DNA from: Rhodalgimonas zhirmunskyi
GTDB lineage: Bacteria > Pseudomonadota > Alphaproteobacteria > Rhodobacterales > Rhodobacteraceae
NCBI GenBank assembly: GCA_030848925.1
Contig: JANFFA010000002.1
Span: forward strand, 62,001-126,000
Direction of reading: 5' to 3'
DNA: 64,000 nucleotides
Part shown: positions 42,981-50,950 of the stretch, piece after piece
How the letters are laid out: every line of letters begins with the position of its first letter
Position numbering within the stretch: position 1 is the first letter of the stretch
Program-made: the position numbers and the translations under genes
The notes under the pieces: generated by a model
Seen by the model: the letters and a program-made list of their open reading frames with translations, nothing else
Database searches by the model: none
Told to the model about the DNA's origin: nothing

Positions 42981-44189
42981 TCAGCGGAACAACGAAAGCA
43001 GAGTCTGAGGTGACTGGTTGGCAATCGACAGAGCCTGAACACCAAGCTGCTGTTGCACCTGCAGTGCTTGCAGGCGTGCCGATGCCTCTTCCATATCCGC
43101 GTCGACCATTGCACCGATCCCCGAGGTGAGGGAGTCGGTCAAATTGGACACGAAATCAGCCTGGATTGAGATCCGGCCCTCTACAGAGCCGAACGACGCA
43201 GCGGCATCGATCGCCGTATTGATCAGAGTCTCAACCGAAGCAAGCGCCGAAGTCGCACCAACGGCCGTGGAAACGTCAATCCCCGCCATGGCGCCAAGAC
43301 CACCCGAACCCGCATTTGTAAACTGTCCGCTCACCGACAGGTCAACTGTACCGTTGTTGGTGATGTCAAGCGTCCCAGGAGTGCCGCTGTCGTAGTCGAC
43401 CACAAGACCGCTGACTCCAAGTGCGTCAACCTTGTTCTTCAGCGCGACCGCGACGAGGTCAGACGTCGTGGTGGCTGCCGCGTCATCCGCAGTTACCGTG
43501 TAGGAAACAGTTTCGTCACCAACCGTCAGGCTCACCTTGTCGCCAGCCGCGAAAGCAGATCCGTTTTCAAGGATTTCGATCTGCTCGTTCCCGCCACCGG
43601 CATCAAGCGTCAGCGCAACTGTATCACCGTTCGAGGACGAGCCGGTCGAACTGCCCGAGAAGATGTCGTTCGCGGTGTAGCCGCCAGTCGACATATCCTT
43701 CGCGGTTACGGTGATCGAGCTTGCCGTCACACCAGATGCATCCCGGTCGAGCGAAGCAAGAACGCTGGCCGAAGCCGTCGAACCGTCGACGAGGTTCAAG
43801 CCGTTGAACTGTGCTGCGGCAACTACCGAGTTGATCTGATCTTTCAGCGCAGTAACGTCGGCGTTGATCTTGGTGCGATCGACGTTATCTTCCTGCGCAG
43901 CAACGATTTTTCCCTTCATCTCGGTGAGAAGGTCAGTGATCGTCTCTGCAGCGTTTCGTGCCACGGCAACTGTCGATTCCCCAAGTGCAAGGCTGTCAGA
44001 GATCGCCTTGAAACCGTTTACATCCGATTCCATGACTTTCGAAATCGCCCAAACAGCGGAGTTGTCTTTTGCAGATCCGACGCTCTTGCCGGTCGAGATT
44101 TGGCTTTGAACACCTGAGAGGTTGGAGTTGATGGATTTGAGAGTTTGCAGCGCAACCATTGCGCTATTGTTGGTCAGAATGCTGGACAT
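42981..44189 (-). CDS. fliC: Flagellin
   Basis: The filament subunit. 402 residues from ATG 44189 (the family-typical start MSSILTNNSAMVALQTLKS). N-terminal about 130 residues and C-terminal about 90 residues form the conserved coiled core (SISTGKSVGSAKDNSAVWAI near the N-end; LQALQVQQQLGVQALSIANQ and SPQTLLSLFR at the C-end). The centre is an elongated variable domain rich in Gly, Ser, Thr and Ala (about 160-310). It has no cleavable signal, in agreement with flagellar export. It is followed by flaF and flbT. Confidence 0.96.
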   Translation of the reverse strand: MSSILTNNSAMVALQTLKSINSNLSGVQSQISTGKSVGSAKDNSAVWAISKVMESDVNGFKAISDSLALGESTVAVARNAAETITDLLTEMKGKIVAAQEDNVDRTKINADVTALKDQINSVVAAAQFNGLNLVDGSTASASVLASLDRDASGVTASSITVTAKDMSTGGYTANDIFSGSSTGSSSNGDTVALTLDAGGGNEQIEILENGSAFAAGDKVSLTVGDETVSYTVTADDAAATTTSDLVAVALKNKVDALGVSGLVVDYDSGTPGTLDITNNGTVDLSVSGQFTNAGSGGLGAMAGIDVSTAVGATSALASVETLINTAIDAAASFGSVEGRISIQADFVSNLTDSLTSGIGAMVDADMEEASARLQALQVQQQLGVQALSIANQSPQTLLSLFR

Positions 44190-44347
44190 GTGTCTATGTT
44201 CCTTTGGTCCTTGGGTGCTTTGCACCCGTTTCCTTCCCGCCCACGTAAAAGGCGGAGCAAAGTCGTTCTGACAGATGCAGCAGAGGCTTCCCGGTGCTAC
44301 GCCATCCGGTCTTCACCGAACGCAGCGGCAACATGCGGGAAGCGGGA

Positions 44348-44362
44348 TTACTAAAACGTTAA
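44348..44362. promoter_or_regulatory. CtrA-like motif upstream of flagellin
   Basis: TTAC-N7-TTAA (plus strand), one base off the CtrA consensus, sits about 160 bases ahead of the flagellin start in a 430-base gap (44190-44620) that also holds the flagellin leader and no gene. It may mark the flagellin promoter. AT-rich context raises the chance of random matches. Confidence 0.42.
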
Positions 44363-44620
44363 TTTAGGGCGTCCGAATAGCTATCGTTTGAAATGCTGTT
44401 GTCTCAATTTTTCTCAATAAAAGTATAGATTCCAAGATCGCCGCTCAGATGCTATTTTTGAAGGCCTGAATAGGTTAGAGGCCTCCCAGCGCGCCGCCCT
44501 CGGAGATCACTCCCACACAAACAGGGAGCATCCCCCATCGCGCATCTCAAATCGCACCACGCTGATAGCTCGCGACCAAGTAAAGGCGAAAGACGCGTCG
44601 CAGCTAGCGGAAGTCATACG

Positions 44621-44980
44621 TCAGGCGCGCTTCTCCAGGTTTGGATTACGCGCCCCCTCAATCGTCGTACGCCGGCCGGTTTTGTCATAGGTATCCAAGG
44701 AATTACGAATGTGGTGCAAAGCGCTCATGCGCGAAGTGACACTTCGGATTCCTTCCAAAGCATGATTGAGAAGCACTTGATTACGTTCGACTTCGCTCTT
44801 CAGAGTATCGAGCCCTGGATTGGGACCATTGTCTGGAAAGCTGTTCAGCGCATTGAACAACTCTTGCTTCCTTTCCAGTTGCCCAACCAATGTGTCGAAG
44901 TCCCCCGCCACAAGAGCTTTTCGCTCGCGATCAAGCAACTTCGCCAGCGCGGAAATCAAAGCATCATTATCACGCCTCAT
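44621..44980 (-). CDS. FlgN-like chaperone
   Basis: A 119-residue helical protein (NDALISALAKLLDRERKALV then GDFDTLVGQLERKQELFN) whose opening matches the FlgN chaperone pattern for FlgK/FlgL. No signal peptide. It overlaps the end of the flgJ-like gene by 11 bases. FlgN is poorly conserved, so the call combines length, coiled structure and location. Confidence 0.7.
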   Translation of the reverse strand: MRRDNDALISALAKLLDRERKALVAGDFDTLVGQLERKQELFNALNSFPDNGPNPGLDTLKSEVERNQVLLNHALEGIRSVTSRMSALHHIRNSLDTYDKTGRRTTIEGARNPNLEKRA

Positions 44981-45293
44981 AGGCTTTATCCTTCAGGGCC
45001 TGATAGAGCGACTCGGCAAGCCCAATCCCACCGGCTTTGGTCATTTCTTTAGCCTGTTCATCGCGCAGAAACGAAGCGAACTGATCTTCACCTAGACCAC
45101 CGCCAAAACTTTCTCGGGACTCGCCCAATCCAGCAGATTTCAACATTTCCGACAAGAACGTCGCCTCGAGGTTTTGAGCAGCCGAGCGTAAAGCAGCATC
45201 CCTCTTCACGGCAGACGGCACATCTGCTGTTGGTGGAGAAGGCATTTTCATTGCTTGGGCGGTAGATACCGTCGTTACGGTTGAGTGGCTCAC
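44970..45293 (-). CDS. FlgJ-like rod-binding protein (N-terminal domain only)
   Basis: 107 residues from GTG 45293, which is preceded by GGAGG at the right distance. It has the rod-binding domain of FlgJ: LRSAAQNLEATFLSEMLKSA, FGGGLGEDQFASFLRDEQAK and GGIGLAESLYQALK. It lacks the C-terminal peptidoglycan hydrolase domain, which here is a separate gene at 29.1 kb. It is divergent from fliK. Confidence 0.82.
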   Translation of the reverse strand: MSHSTVTTVSTAQAMKMPSPPTADVPSAVKRDAALRSAAQNLEATFLSEMLKSAGLGESRESFGGGLGEDQFASFLRDEQAKEMTKAGGIGLAESLYQALKDKAYEA

Positions 45294-45404
45294 TATATTG
45301 CCTCCAATTGAAAGAACTTTCTTCTTCATACACAGAAGCCAGTAAAGAAGTGGTAACCGACATCGAGGATATTGAGGCAATCGGAAGAACTCCCAAGGCT
45401 CCAT

Positions 45405-47795
45405 ATGTCCATCGCACCCAATGTCTTTCCCAATCTACCGCCAGCTCCGAGAGGAGGTGCCTCCAAAACGATCGGTACAGGGCATGCGGCGGACATTGAG
45501 CGCCAAGCTCCCTCCCGGGGCATCAAAGCAGCGCCACAAAGCAAACAGAAATTTTCTGAAATTTTTGCACAGGCTTCCACAAACGAAGAGGAGAAATCTT
45601 CGAAAAAGGCTCTCTCGCTCACCACGTCTGCGCGAGGGAAGCCGGGTGAAGCAAAATCAAACAAACTCTCCAATTTTGAAACGTCTGATGACCTTTCTAC
45701 TACCGCGCACTCGTCGACCACCGACCTATCCAAGCCGACAGAGCTTGATGCGGTGCAGCCATTCCCCCTAAACACACCTCAGTCCAATTCCTCCAAGACC
45801 GAGGATGGCCCTGACATTCCCAAAGCATTACAAGAAGGACAAGCGTCGAAATCGCGCTTTTTTGACAACCATAGATCGCAAGTCGAGATTAAGAGCCACG
45901 ATGCTGGGCATGGCCGTGTCGCTGACACCAATACCCCCAGCGCACTCCCGCAAGAACCAGTCAAATCGCCTGAAGTGCTTCAGTCTAAAATTGCGGAACG
46001 ACCGTTCGATCGGGAAGCGAATGCTCACACTCCCGATGAACGAATTCCTGCCGCAAGCCCGAGTAGTTCTAGTAAACCTCGGTCAACAACATCGGTCGCA
46101 GATTCTACATACTATAAACCCGCCGCTATGAGTTCTGCGGATGCCGGGCATCTTGTCTTCAAGGGCGCTGATGCCAAAATGCCAACGGCATCAAATCACG
46201 CATGGGCAGCATACACGAGCTCGCTGGGCGCGTTTCCATCCGTACCATCACCAAATGAAAAGACCTTATCCAATCAGTTCGCTATTGCGGGTAGCGTTCG
46301 GACCCAAAATGCCTCTGCCGCCATGTCCCAGCGCCCCGACATCGCCCCACGGCACGAAGCAAGCGAATACCCTACGACTGCCGCAGACTCAGCCGCGGAT
46401 TCTCCGCCGATCAGAAACGCTGACGCACAGACTGGAACAAGTGAAAAGCCCAATAGAAACGAGAGCCCATTTGCAGGACGCGCTTGGGCACAGCCCGTGA
46501 ATACGGCTCTTACTTTATCTCAGAGCAAAAACGATGTTGTCCCCCCCTTAACAGGCACAGGCATGCTGCCCCTTGTCCCCTCTGGGCGGGCGGCTGATGC
46601 TGTCAACAGCGCTGTGGAAACTGAAGTTCAGGCCATAGAGCAAAGGTCCGCGAATAAGGTCGAAACCATGGTTAGCCCTCCCCGAGGTGCGCCGGCTTCC
46701 TCTTTCGCGCCCAGCGGAGCGGGTCTCCTCTCCACCATGGGTTTTGCGCAGTCAGCCAATGAAGAAGCACTTCCCGCGGAACGCGGATCAAACGCTCGCG
46801 CAAGGAACAGCTCAGGTCACCTGCAGGACCAGAAGGCGTTCGATACGCTCGGTTCATCAAAAAGCATAAGCCGCGACAATCCAGACCTGTCAAAAGCAAC
46901 CACGTCACCCAAGACAGCGACTCACACGGCGTCGGAAAACGCCTTTCGATCACACATGGCAGGACCCGCAGCCTCCACAGATGCTCAGATTTCCAATCCC
47001 AACTCGACAGGATCTGCCGCCGCCGCGACCTTGCCCTCCCTACCTGTCAGCCAAACAGACGGGCCCACGAATTACGGCGCGCGCGAACGAACGGACGTTC
47101 ATTTCGCAGCCTCCGACAAAATCGTGAACTCATCGGAAAAAGCAGTCTCAAACGGCAAATCTTTGCCGCCTCACCCCACACACACGTCAGCGTCTTTCAT
47201 CAACAGTCCGGCAGTATCGGCAAACGCAATGCCATTCGGAACATCTTCATCTCTCAAAGCCGGGTCACTATCAGACTCGCTTCCGGACCATCGCCCGGAT
47301 GCGCTATTCACGCATGAGGCCGTCTTGCAAGAGACCGGCGTTAAAGCGACCCAGCCGCTTTCGGCACTTCCCGCGACCGCCAGAAGCGATCACGTGCGTG
47401 CTATAGCGACGCAACTGGCAGAAGCTACAACACAAGCACAAAACCGCGCGATAGAGATCCGCCTCAACCCTGAAGAGCTTGGACGCGTCCGCATGTCGCT
47501 CGCTCCTGCCGATGGGGGCCTCATGGTCAGCATCACAACAGAACGCGCGCACACGCTCGACCTCATGCGACGGCATATCGATGAGCTGGCACAAGAGTTT
47601 CGGGAAATTGGTTACAACGATGTCCAGTTTTCCTTCAGCAGCGGTGAGAGACATTCGACACCGGAAAATCAGCGTGACGATAGAGAACACGCTTCAACCC
47701 AACAGGTTGATGCGCCTGAAACCAAACAAGGCCCATCCCACCACATGACGCATACTCCGACCTCAAGCAGTTCCAGTCTGGATCTGCGTCTATGA
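45405..47795 (+). CDS. fliK: Flagellar hook-length control protein FliK
   Basis: FliK measures hook length and switches export specificity through FlhB. 796 residues from ATG 45405. Residues 1 to about 650 are low-complexity (Ser, Thr, Ala, Pro, Asn, Lys) as expected for a flexible ruler; the C-terminal about 90-residue Flg_hook domain is clear (RAIEIRLNPEELGRVRMSLA, GGLMVSITTERAHTLDLMRR, HIDELAQEFREIGYNDVQFS). It is unusually long compared with about 400-600 residues in many bacteria. It is followed by flgD. Confidence 0.9.
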   Translation: MSIAPNVFPNLPPAPRGGASKTIGTGHAADIERQAPSRGIKAAPQSKQKFSEIFAQASTNEEEKSSKKALSLTTSARGKPGEAKSNKLSNFETSDDLSTTAHSSTTDLSKPTELDAVQPFPLNTPQSNSSKTEDGPDIPKALQEGQASKSRFFDNHRSQVEIKSHDAGHGRVADTNTPSALPQEPVKSPEVLQSKIAERPFDREANAHTPDERIPAASPSSSSKPRSTTSVADSTYYKPAAMSSADAGHLVFKGADAKMPTASNHAWAAYTSSLGAFPSVPSPNEKTLSNQFAIAGSVRTQNASAAMSQRPDIAPRHEASEYPTTAADSAADSPPIRNADAQTGTSEKPNRNESPFAGRAWAQPVNTALTLSQSKNDVVPPLTGTGMLPLVPSGRAADAVNSAVETEVQAIEQRSANKVETMVSPPRGAPASSFAPSGAGLLSTMGFAQSANEEALPAERGSNARARNSSGHLQDQKAFDTLGSSKSISRDNPDLSKATTSPKTATHTASENAFRSHMAGPAASTDAQISNPNSTGSAAAATLPSLPVSQTDGPTNYGARERTDVHFAASDKIVNSSEKAVSNGKSLPPHPTHTSASFINSPAVSANAMPFGTSSSLKAGSLSDSLPDHRPDALFTHEAVLQETGVKATQPLSALPATARSDHVRAIATQLAEATTQAQNRAIEIRLNPEELGRVRMSLAPADGGLMVSITTERAHTLDLMRRHIDELAQEFREIGYNDVQFSFSSGERHSTPENQRDDREHASTQQVDAPETKQGPSHHMTHTPTSSSSSLDLRL

Positions 47796-47826
47796 CAACC
47801 GGCTTGCCTTTCGAAAGGAGTCCAAC

Positions 47827-48507
47827 ATGACCGAGACCTTGGCAGCGGCCAGCGCAAGTGCCGCTTCTCTTTCGGCCACGACAAACAACAGCACTAGAAC
47901 CGATCAGAAAATTTCATCGGATTTTCAGACGTTCCTCGAGATGCTCACCGTGCAGATGCAAAACCAAGATCCGCTAAATCCGGTTGATAGCTCCGATTAC
48001 GCGGTTCAGTTGGCAACGTTTTCATCGGTCGAACAGCAGGTGCTCACCAATGATCTGCTGACTTCACTCATGACCCAGATGAGCAATTCCGGCATGACAC
48101 AGCTCGCCAGCTGGGTCGGGATGGAAGCAAGAAGCACTGCTCCGGCCAATTTCGATGGCGCGCCAGTTACCCTTACGCCGCTTATCGCGGCCGCCGCGGA
48201 CACTGCTTATCTCGTTGCGCGCGATGAGTCCGGTACAGAAATCAGCCGCAGCGCGCTCTCCCTAACCCCCGGCGATATCACTTGGGCAGGCGTCGATGAC
48301 TCGGGCAATCCACTACCGAACGGCAACTATACTTTCGAAGTCGAAAATCATTACGATGGATCCTTGCTAGGCGTCACACCGGTTGAACATTACGCAGAAG
48401 TGGTCGAGGCACAGGCCAACGGTGGCGACACCATTCTTGTTTTAGACGGTGGTGGGCGCATCCTATCCTCTGAAATCATTGCCTTGCGTCGGCCTGCCTC
48501 AGAGTAG
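47827..48507 (+). CDS. flgD: Hook cap protein FlgD
   Basis: FlgD caps the growing hook. The 226-residue protein has the N-terminal export/cap region with QTFLEMLTVQMQNQDPLNPV and DSSDYAVQLATFSSVEQQVL, which is diagnostic, and a beta-rich C-terminal FlgD_ig-like part (GDITWAGVDDSGNPLPNGNY). It lies 31 bases after fliK with GAAAGGAG upstream. FlgE, its partner, is at 8.3 kb. Confidence 0.96.
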   Translation: MTETLAAASASAASLSATTNNSTRTDQKISSDFQTFLEMLTVQMQNQDPLNPVDSSDYAVQLATFSSVEQQVLTNDLLTSLMTQMSNSGMTQLASWVGMEARSTAPANFDGAPVTLTPLIAAAADTAYLVARDESGTEISRSALSLTPGDITWAGVDDSGNPLPNGNYTFEVENHYDGSLLGVTPVEHYAEVVEAQANGGDTILVLDGGGRILSSEIIALRRPASE

Positions 48508-48926
48508 TGCTCCCTATCGGTGCTAAAGAACCGCCTGAAAATCTTTGAAGGCAGCTTTTCAACCGCGACGTCAGGGCACTGTTGGCTTTGCCACGACGAC
48601 CTGTTTCAAGAGAAAGGAGCCGCTGCGGCTAACGAATCGCGGGAAGGCACGTAAGAGGCGACAATGCTCATCAGTTGGGCACGCGATAATGTTGCAGTGC
48701 AGCAACATTGAGGGAAACATGGCAAAATGCGACCCGTTCGGCCTCTTAGGCCGCTCTTTTTTACAAACAAATTCAAACGATTGCCAAAATTTCAGCGATA
48801 GATTGCCGACAGTCTGGTTGAGTGGCTAGATCGCCAATTTCAGTTTCAACAAGAGATTTTATATGCGATAGTGGTGCTGGTCGCGCCGATTAAGGTCGGC
48901 TGAAAACTGTGGTTTGGAGAAACATT
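48508..48926. other. Non-coding gap with hairpins
   Basis: No gene is evident in this 419-base gap. It holds an 8-base perfect stem AATGTTGC/GCAACATT with a 6-base loop (48688-48709) and, 29 bases on, a terminator-like stem (48739-48762). The pair could be the 3' end of a small RNA or of the fliK-flgD transcript. The last 80 bases hold the leader of the next small gene with a TTTGGAGAAA ribosome site. Confidence 0.5.
48739..48762 (+). terminator. Intrinsic terminator
   Basis: CGGCCT-CTT-AGGCCG (48739-48753) is followed by CTCTTTTTT. A stem of six GC-rich pairs and a six-T run on the plus strand make a good rho-independent terminator for a transcript from flgD or for a small RNA starting in the gap. 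Confidence 0.75.
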
Positions 48927-49121
48927 ATGAAAAAGCTTTCGACTTTTGCAGCAGCTGCTGCACTCGCCGTTGCAGCTGCCGCACCGGTTGCTGCCGACAC
49001 CCAGAATGATCCGTTCGTTTCGACCCAAGGTGCTTTCGCCCTTGGTGCCGGTGGCGCAGGCGCAGCTGCTCTGGCAGTCGTTGGCCTCGCGATCGTCATC
49101 GCAGCGTCGGACGACAGCTGA
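48927..49121 (+). CDS. YjbE/GfcA-like small exported protein
   Basis: 64 residues from ATG 48927 with GGAG upstream. It has a signal peptide (about 1-23, ending PVAAD), a short polar stretch and a hydrophobic Ala/Gly/Val segment with terminal DDS (about 40-64). This layout is that of the small first proteins in yjbEFGH/gfcABCD-type exopolysaccharide operons; the adjoining leftward operon encodes YjbF-like and YjbH-like proteins. It faces that operon convergently rather than leading it. The function in other species is unknown beyond the link to polysaccharide production. Confidence 0.68.
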   Translation: MKKLSTFAAAAALAVAAAAPVAADTQNDPFVSTQGAFALGAGGAGAAALAVVGLAIVIAASDDS

Positions 49122-49163
49122 TTTCTGATCTCGGGAAAGCCCGAGAGAAGACAGTAATTTGCG

Positions 49164-49190
49164 AAACGGCGGCCCTTTGGGTCGCCGTTT
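49164..49190. terminator. Strong terminator after the YjbE-like gene
   Basis: AAACGGCGGCCC-TTT-GGGTCGCCGTTT folds as a 12-base stem with one G-U pair, followed by CCATTTT. It ends the plus-strand transcript 43 bases after the small gene and may also work for the convergent epimerase transcript. Confidence 0.78.
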
Positions 49191-49263
49191 CCATTTTCGG
49201 CTCTGGCTCTAGGTAAGCCCTACACACTTTGCTCGGTAGACAAGAGAAGACCTAGGCTGCTTT

Positions 49264-50265
49264 TCAGGTCCCATAGTACCCACGATACCAACGAACGAAT
49301 TCGCCAACGCCCTCGGCCAGTTGCGTTTTAGGAAGCTCCCCTACGAGCTGTCGCAGCAAACTGGTGTCGGCCCATGTTTCCAAGACGTCCCCCGGCTGCA
49401 TTTCCATCATGTTGCGATCCGCAGACTGATCCAAAGCCGTTTCTATAGCGGTGACAAAATCAAGTAGTTGAACAGGCGCCCCATTGCCTACATTCACTAC
49501 TCGGAAAGGCGCTACCGACGAAAGGCTATCCCCTGTCACGACGGCCCCCTGCCCCGGAACCGTACTAGACAGCCTTATGACCCCCTCGATCAGATCATCA
49601 ATATAGGTAAAATCGCGCCGCATCTGACCATGGTTGTAAATATCGATCGGCAGACCTTCCAAGATTCCCCGCGTGAACTTGAAAAGCGCCATGTCCGGCC
49701 GGCCCCAGGGCCCGTAGACCGTAAAGAAACGGAACATCGTCATCGGCAAATCGTAAAGATGCGCATAGGAATGCGCCATCGCTTCCATCGCCTTCTTGGT
49801 CGCAGCATAGAACGACAAGGGGTGATCAGCGCGATCCGTTTCCGCATATGGTATCTTGGTATTGGCGCCATAGACGGACGACGTAGATGCAAGCAGCATA
49901 TGCCGCGGCGGCACCGCACGAGCCGCCTCCAAAAGTTCGAAAGTGCCTTCAAGATTGGCGTGCATATAGCTGCGTGGCGCATCGATCGAATGGCGCACCC
50001 CAGCCTGCGCTGCCAGATGCACCACCAATTCGGGCTGATGCGTCTGCATGAGGGAAAGCAGTCGCCCTTCCTCCTCGATGCGGGCCTCGATAATCTCAAA
50101 ATCAGGCCGCGCTTTGAGAAGCGCAAGCCGGGCCCGCTTCAATTCCGGATCATAATAATCCGTGAGCGCATCAATACCGACAACGCGCCACCCCTCCGAC
50201 AGAAGTCGGGCACAAAGGTGATAGCCGATAAATCCGGCCGCTCCGGTAACGAGGGCTGTAGGCAT
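49264..50265 (-). CDS. UDP-glucuronate 4-epimerase-like protein
   Basis: 333 residues from ATG 50265. An extended short-chain dehydrogenase with the NAD-binding TGAAGFIG (about 6-13), the catalytic Tyr-x-x-x-Lys in SFYAATKKAMEAMAHSYAHL, ASTSSVYGAN with the Ser/Thr and a C-terminal RDFTYIDDLIEGVIRL. The sequence reads most like UDP-glucuronate 4-epimerase (making UDP-galacturonate), an exopolysaccharide precursor enzyme. Substrate identity is inferred; UDP-glucose 4-epimerase is an alternative. It follows yjbF by 10 bases in a leftward operon. Confidence 0.86.
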   Translation of the reverse strand: MPTALVTGAAGFIGYHLCARLLSEGWRVVGIDALTDYYDPELKRARLALLKARPDFEIIEARIEEEGRLLSLMQTHQPELVVHLAAQAGVRHSIDAPRSYMHANLEGTFELLEAARAVPPRHMLLASTSSVYGANTKIPYAETDRADHPLSFYAATKKAMEAMAHSYAHLYDLPMTMFRFFTVYGPWGRPDMALFKFTRGILEGLPIDIYNHGQMRRDFTYIDDLIEGVIRLSSTVPGQGAVVTGDSLSSVAPFRVVNVGNGAPVQLLDFVTAIETALDQSADRNMMEMQPGDVLETWADTSLLRQLVGELPKTQLAEGVGEFVRWYRGYYGT

Positions 50266-50275
50266 CAGCAGCGCA

Positions 50276-50950
50276 TCACCGAAGCATCTGAATGGTGATG
50301 TAGCCGTCCTTTGGGTTAAACCACTGGCGCGATTGCACCGGCACACCTGAGCGGTCAACCAGATAGGTATTCGTAAAACTGCGGCCCTCAGCGGTGCAGG
50401 ACTCGCGCATTTCAGTCACCTTGCGATTGCGGATTTCACCGGCTGACAGGGTCTTTTCGCCCCCCCTCGTCACAGAGCATTGCATCACCAGCTCAATGGT
50501 GTGGTTCTCACCATCCAAATAGCGCATCACGCGCGGCCCGGTACCGTTCTTACGTGACGCGATCAAACCGGAAACACCGCCCAAATCAGAACTCATGATA
50601 TCGTTGCCAAGCCCTCGCGTCGCGGTCACTAGCCCACGCTTGAGAACCAGAGACCGACGGTCGGGCGTAGCCCACGTATCATATGCGCCGTTGCTCTCGA
50701 TCTTGGTCAAAATCGCTGTGGCATTCCGCCCTTCGACCACGCCAATCGCCAGAGGAAGGTCTGTACTGGAGAGGGCTTGCGCCACGACTGCCTGAAGCTG
50801 TTGTGAAGGAGCGCTTTTACTCTGCCCCCCTTTTTTGAAGACATTCGTAGAAACCGCCTTCATGGCCAGACCTCGGTCAGGTTGGTTCCCACAGGAGACA
50901 AGGACCATAGCGGCAAGCGCCGCCGCCCCCCATCGCATCATGCGCTTCAT
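50276..50950 (-). CDS. yjbF: YjbF/GfcB-family lipoprotein
   Basis: Exopolysaccharide export lipoprotein. The 224-residue protein has a lipoprotein signal with VSCG (Cys20), then the YjbF pattern: ILTKIESNGAYDTWATPDRR, GLVTATRGLGNDIMSSDLG, SCTAEGRSFTNTYLVDRSG and C-terminal SRQWFNPKDGYITIQML. ATG overlaps the yjbH stop (ATGA), so it is coupled with it. Confidence 0.88.
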   Translation of the reverse strand: MKRMMRWGAAALAAMVLVSCGNQPDRGLAMKAVSTNVFKKGGQSKSAPSQQLQAVVAQALSSTDLPLAIGVVEGRNATAILTKIESNGAYDTWATPDRRSLVLKRGLVTATRGLGNDIMSSDLGGVSGLIASRKNGTGPRVMRYLDGENHTIELVMQCSVTRGGEKTLSAGEIRNRKVTEMRESCTAEGRSFTNTYLVDRSGVPVQSRQWFNPKDGYITIQMLR

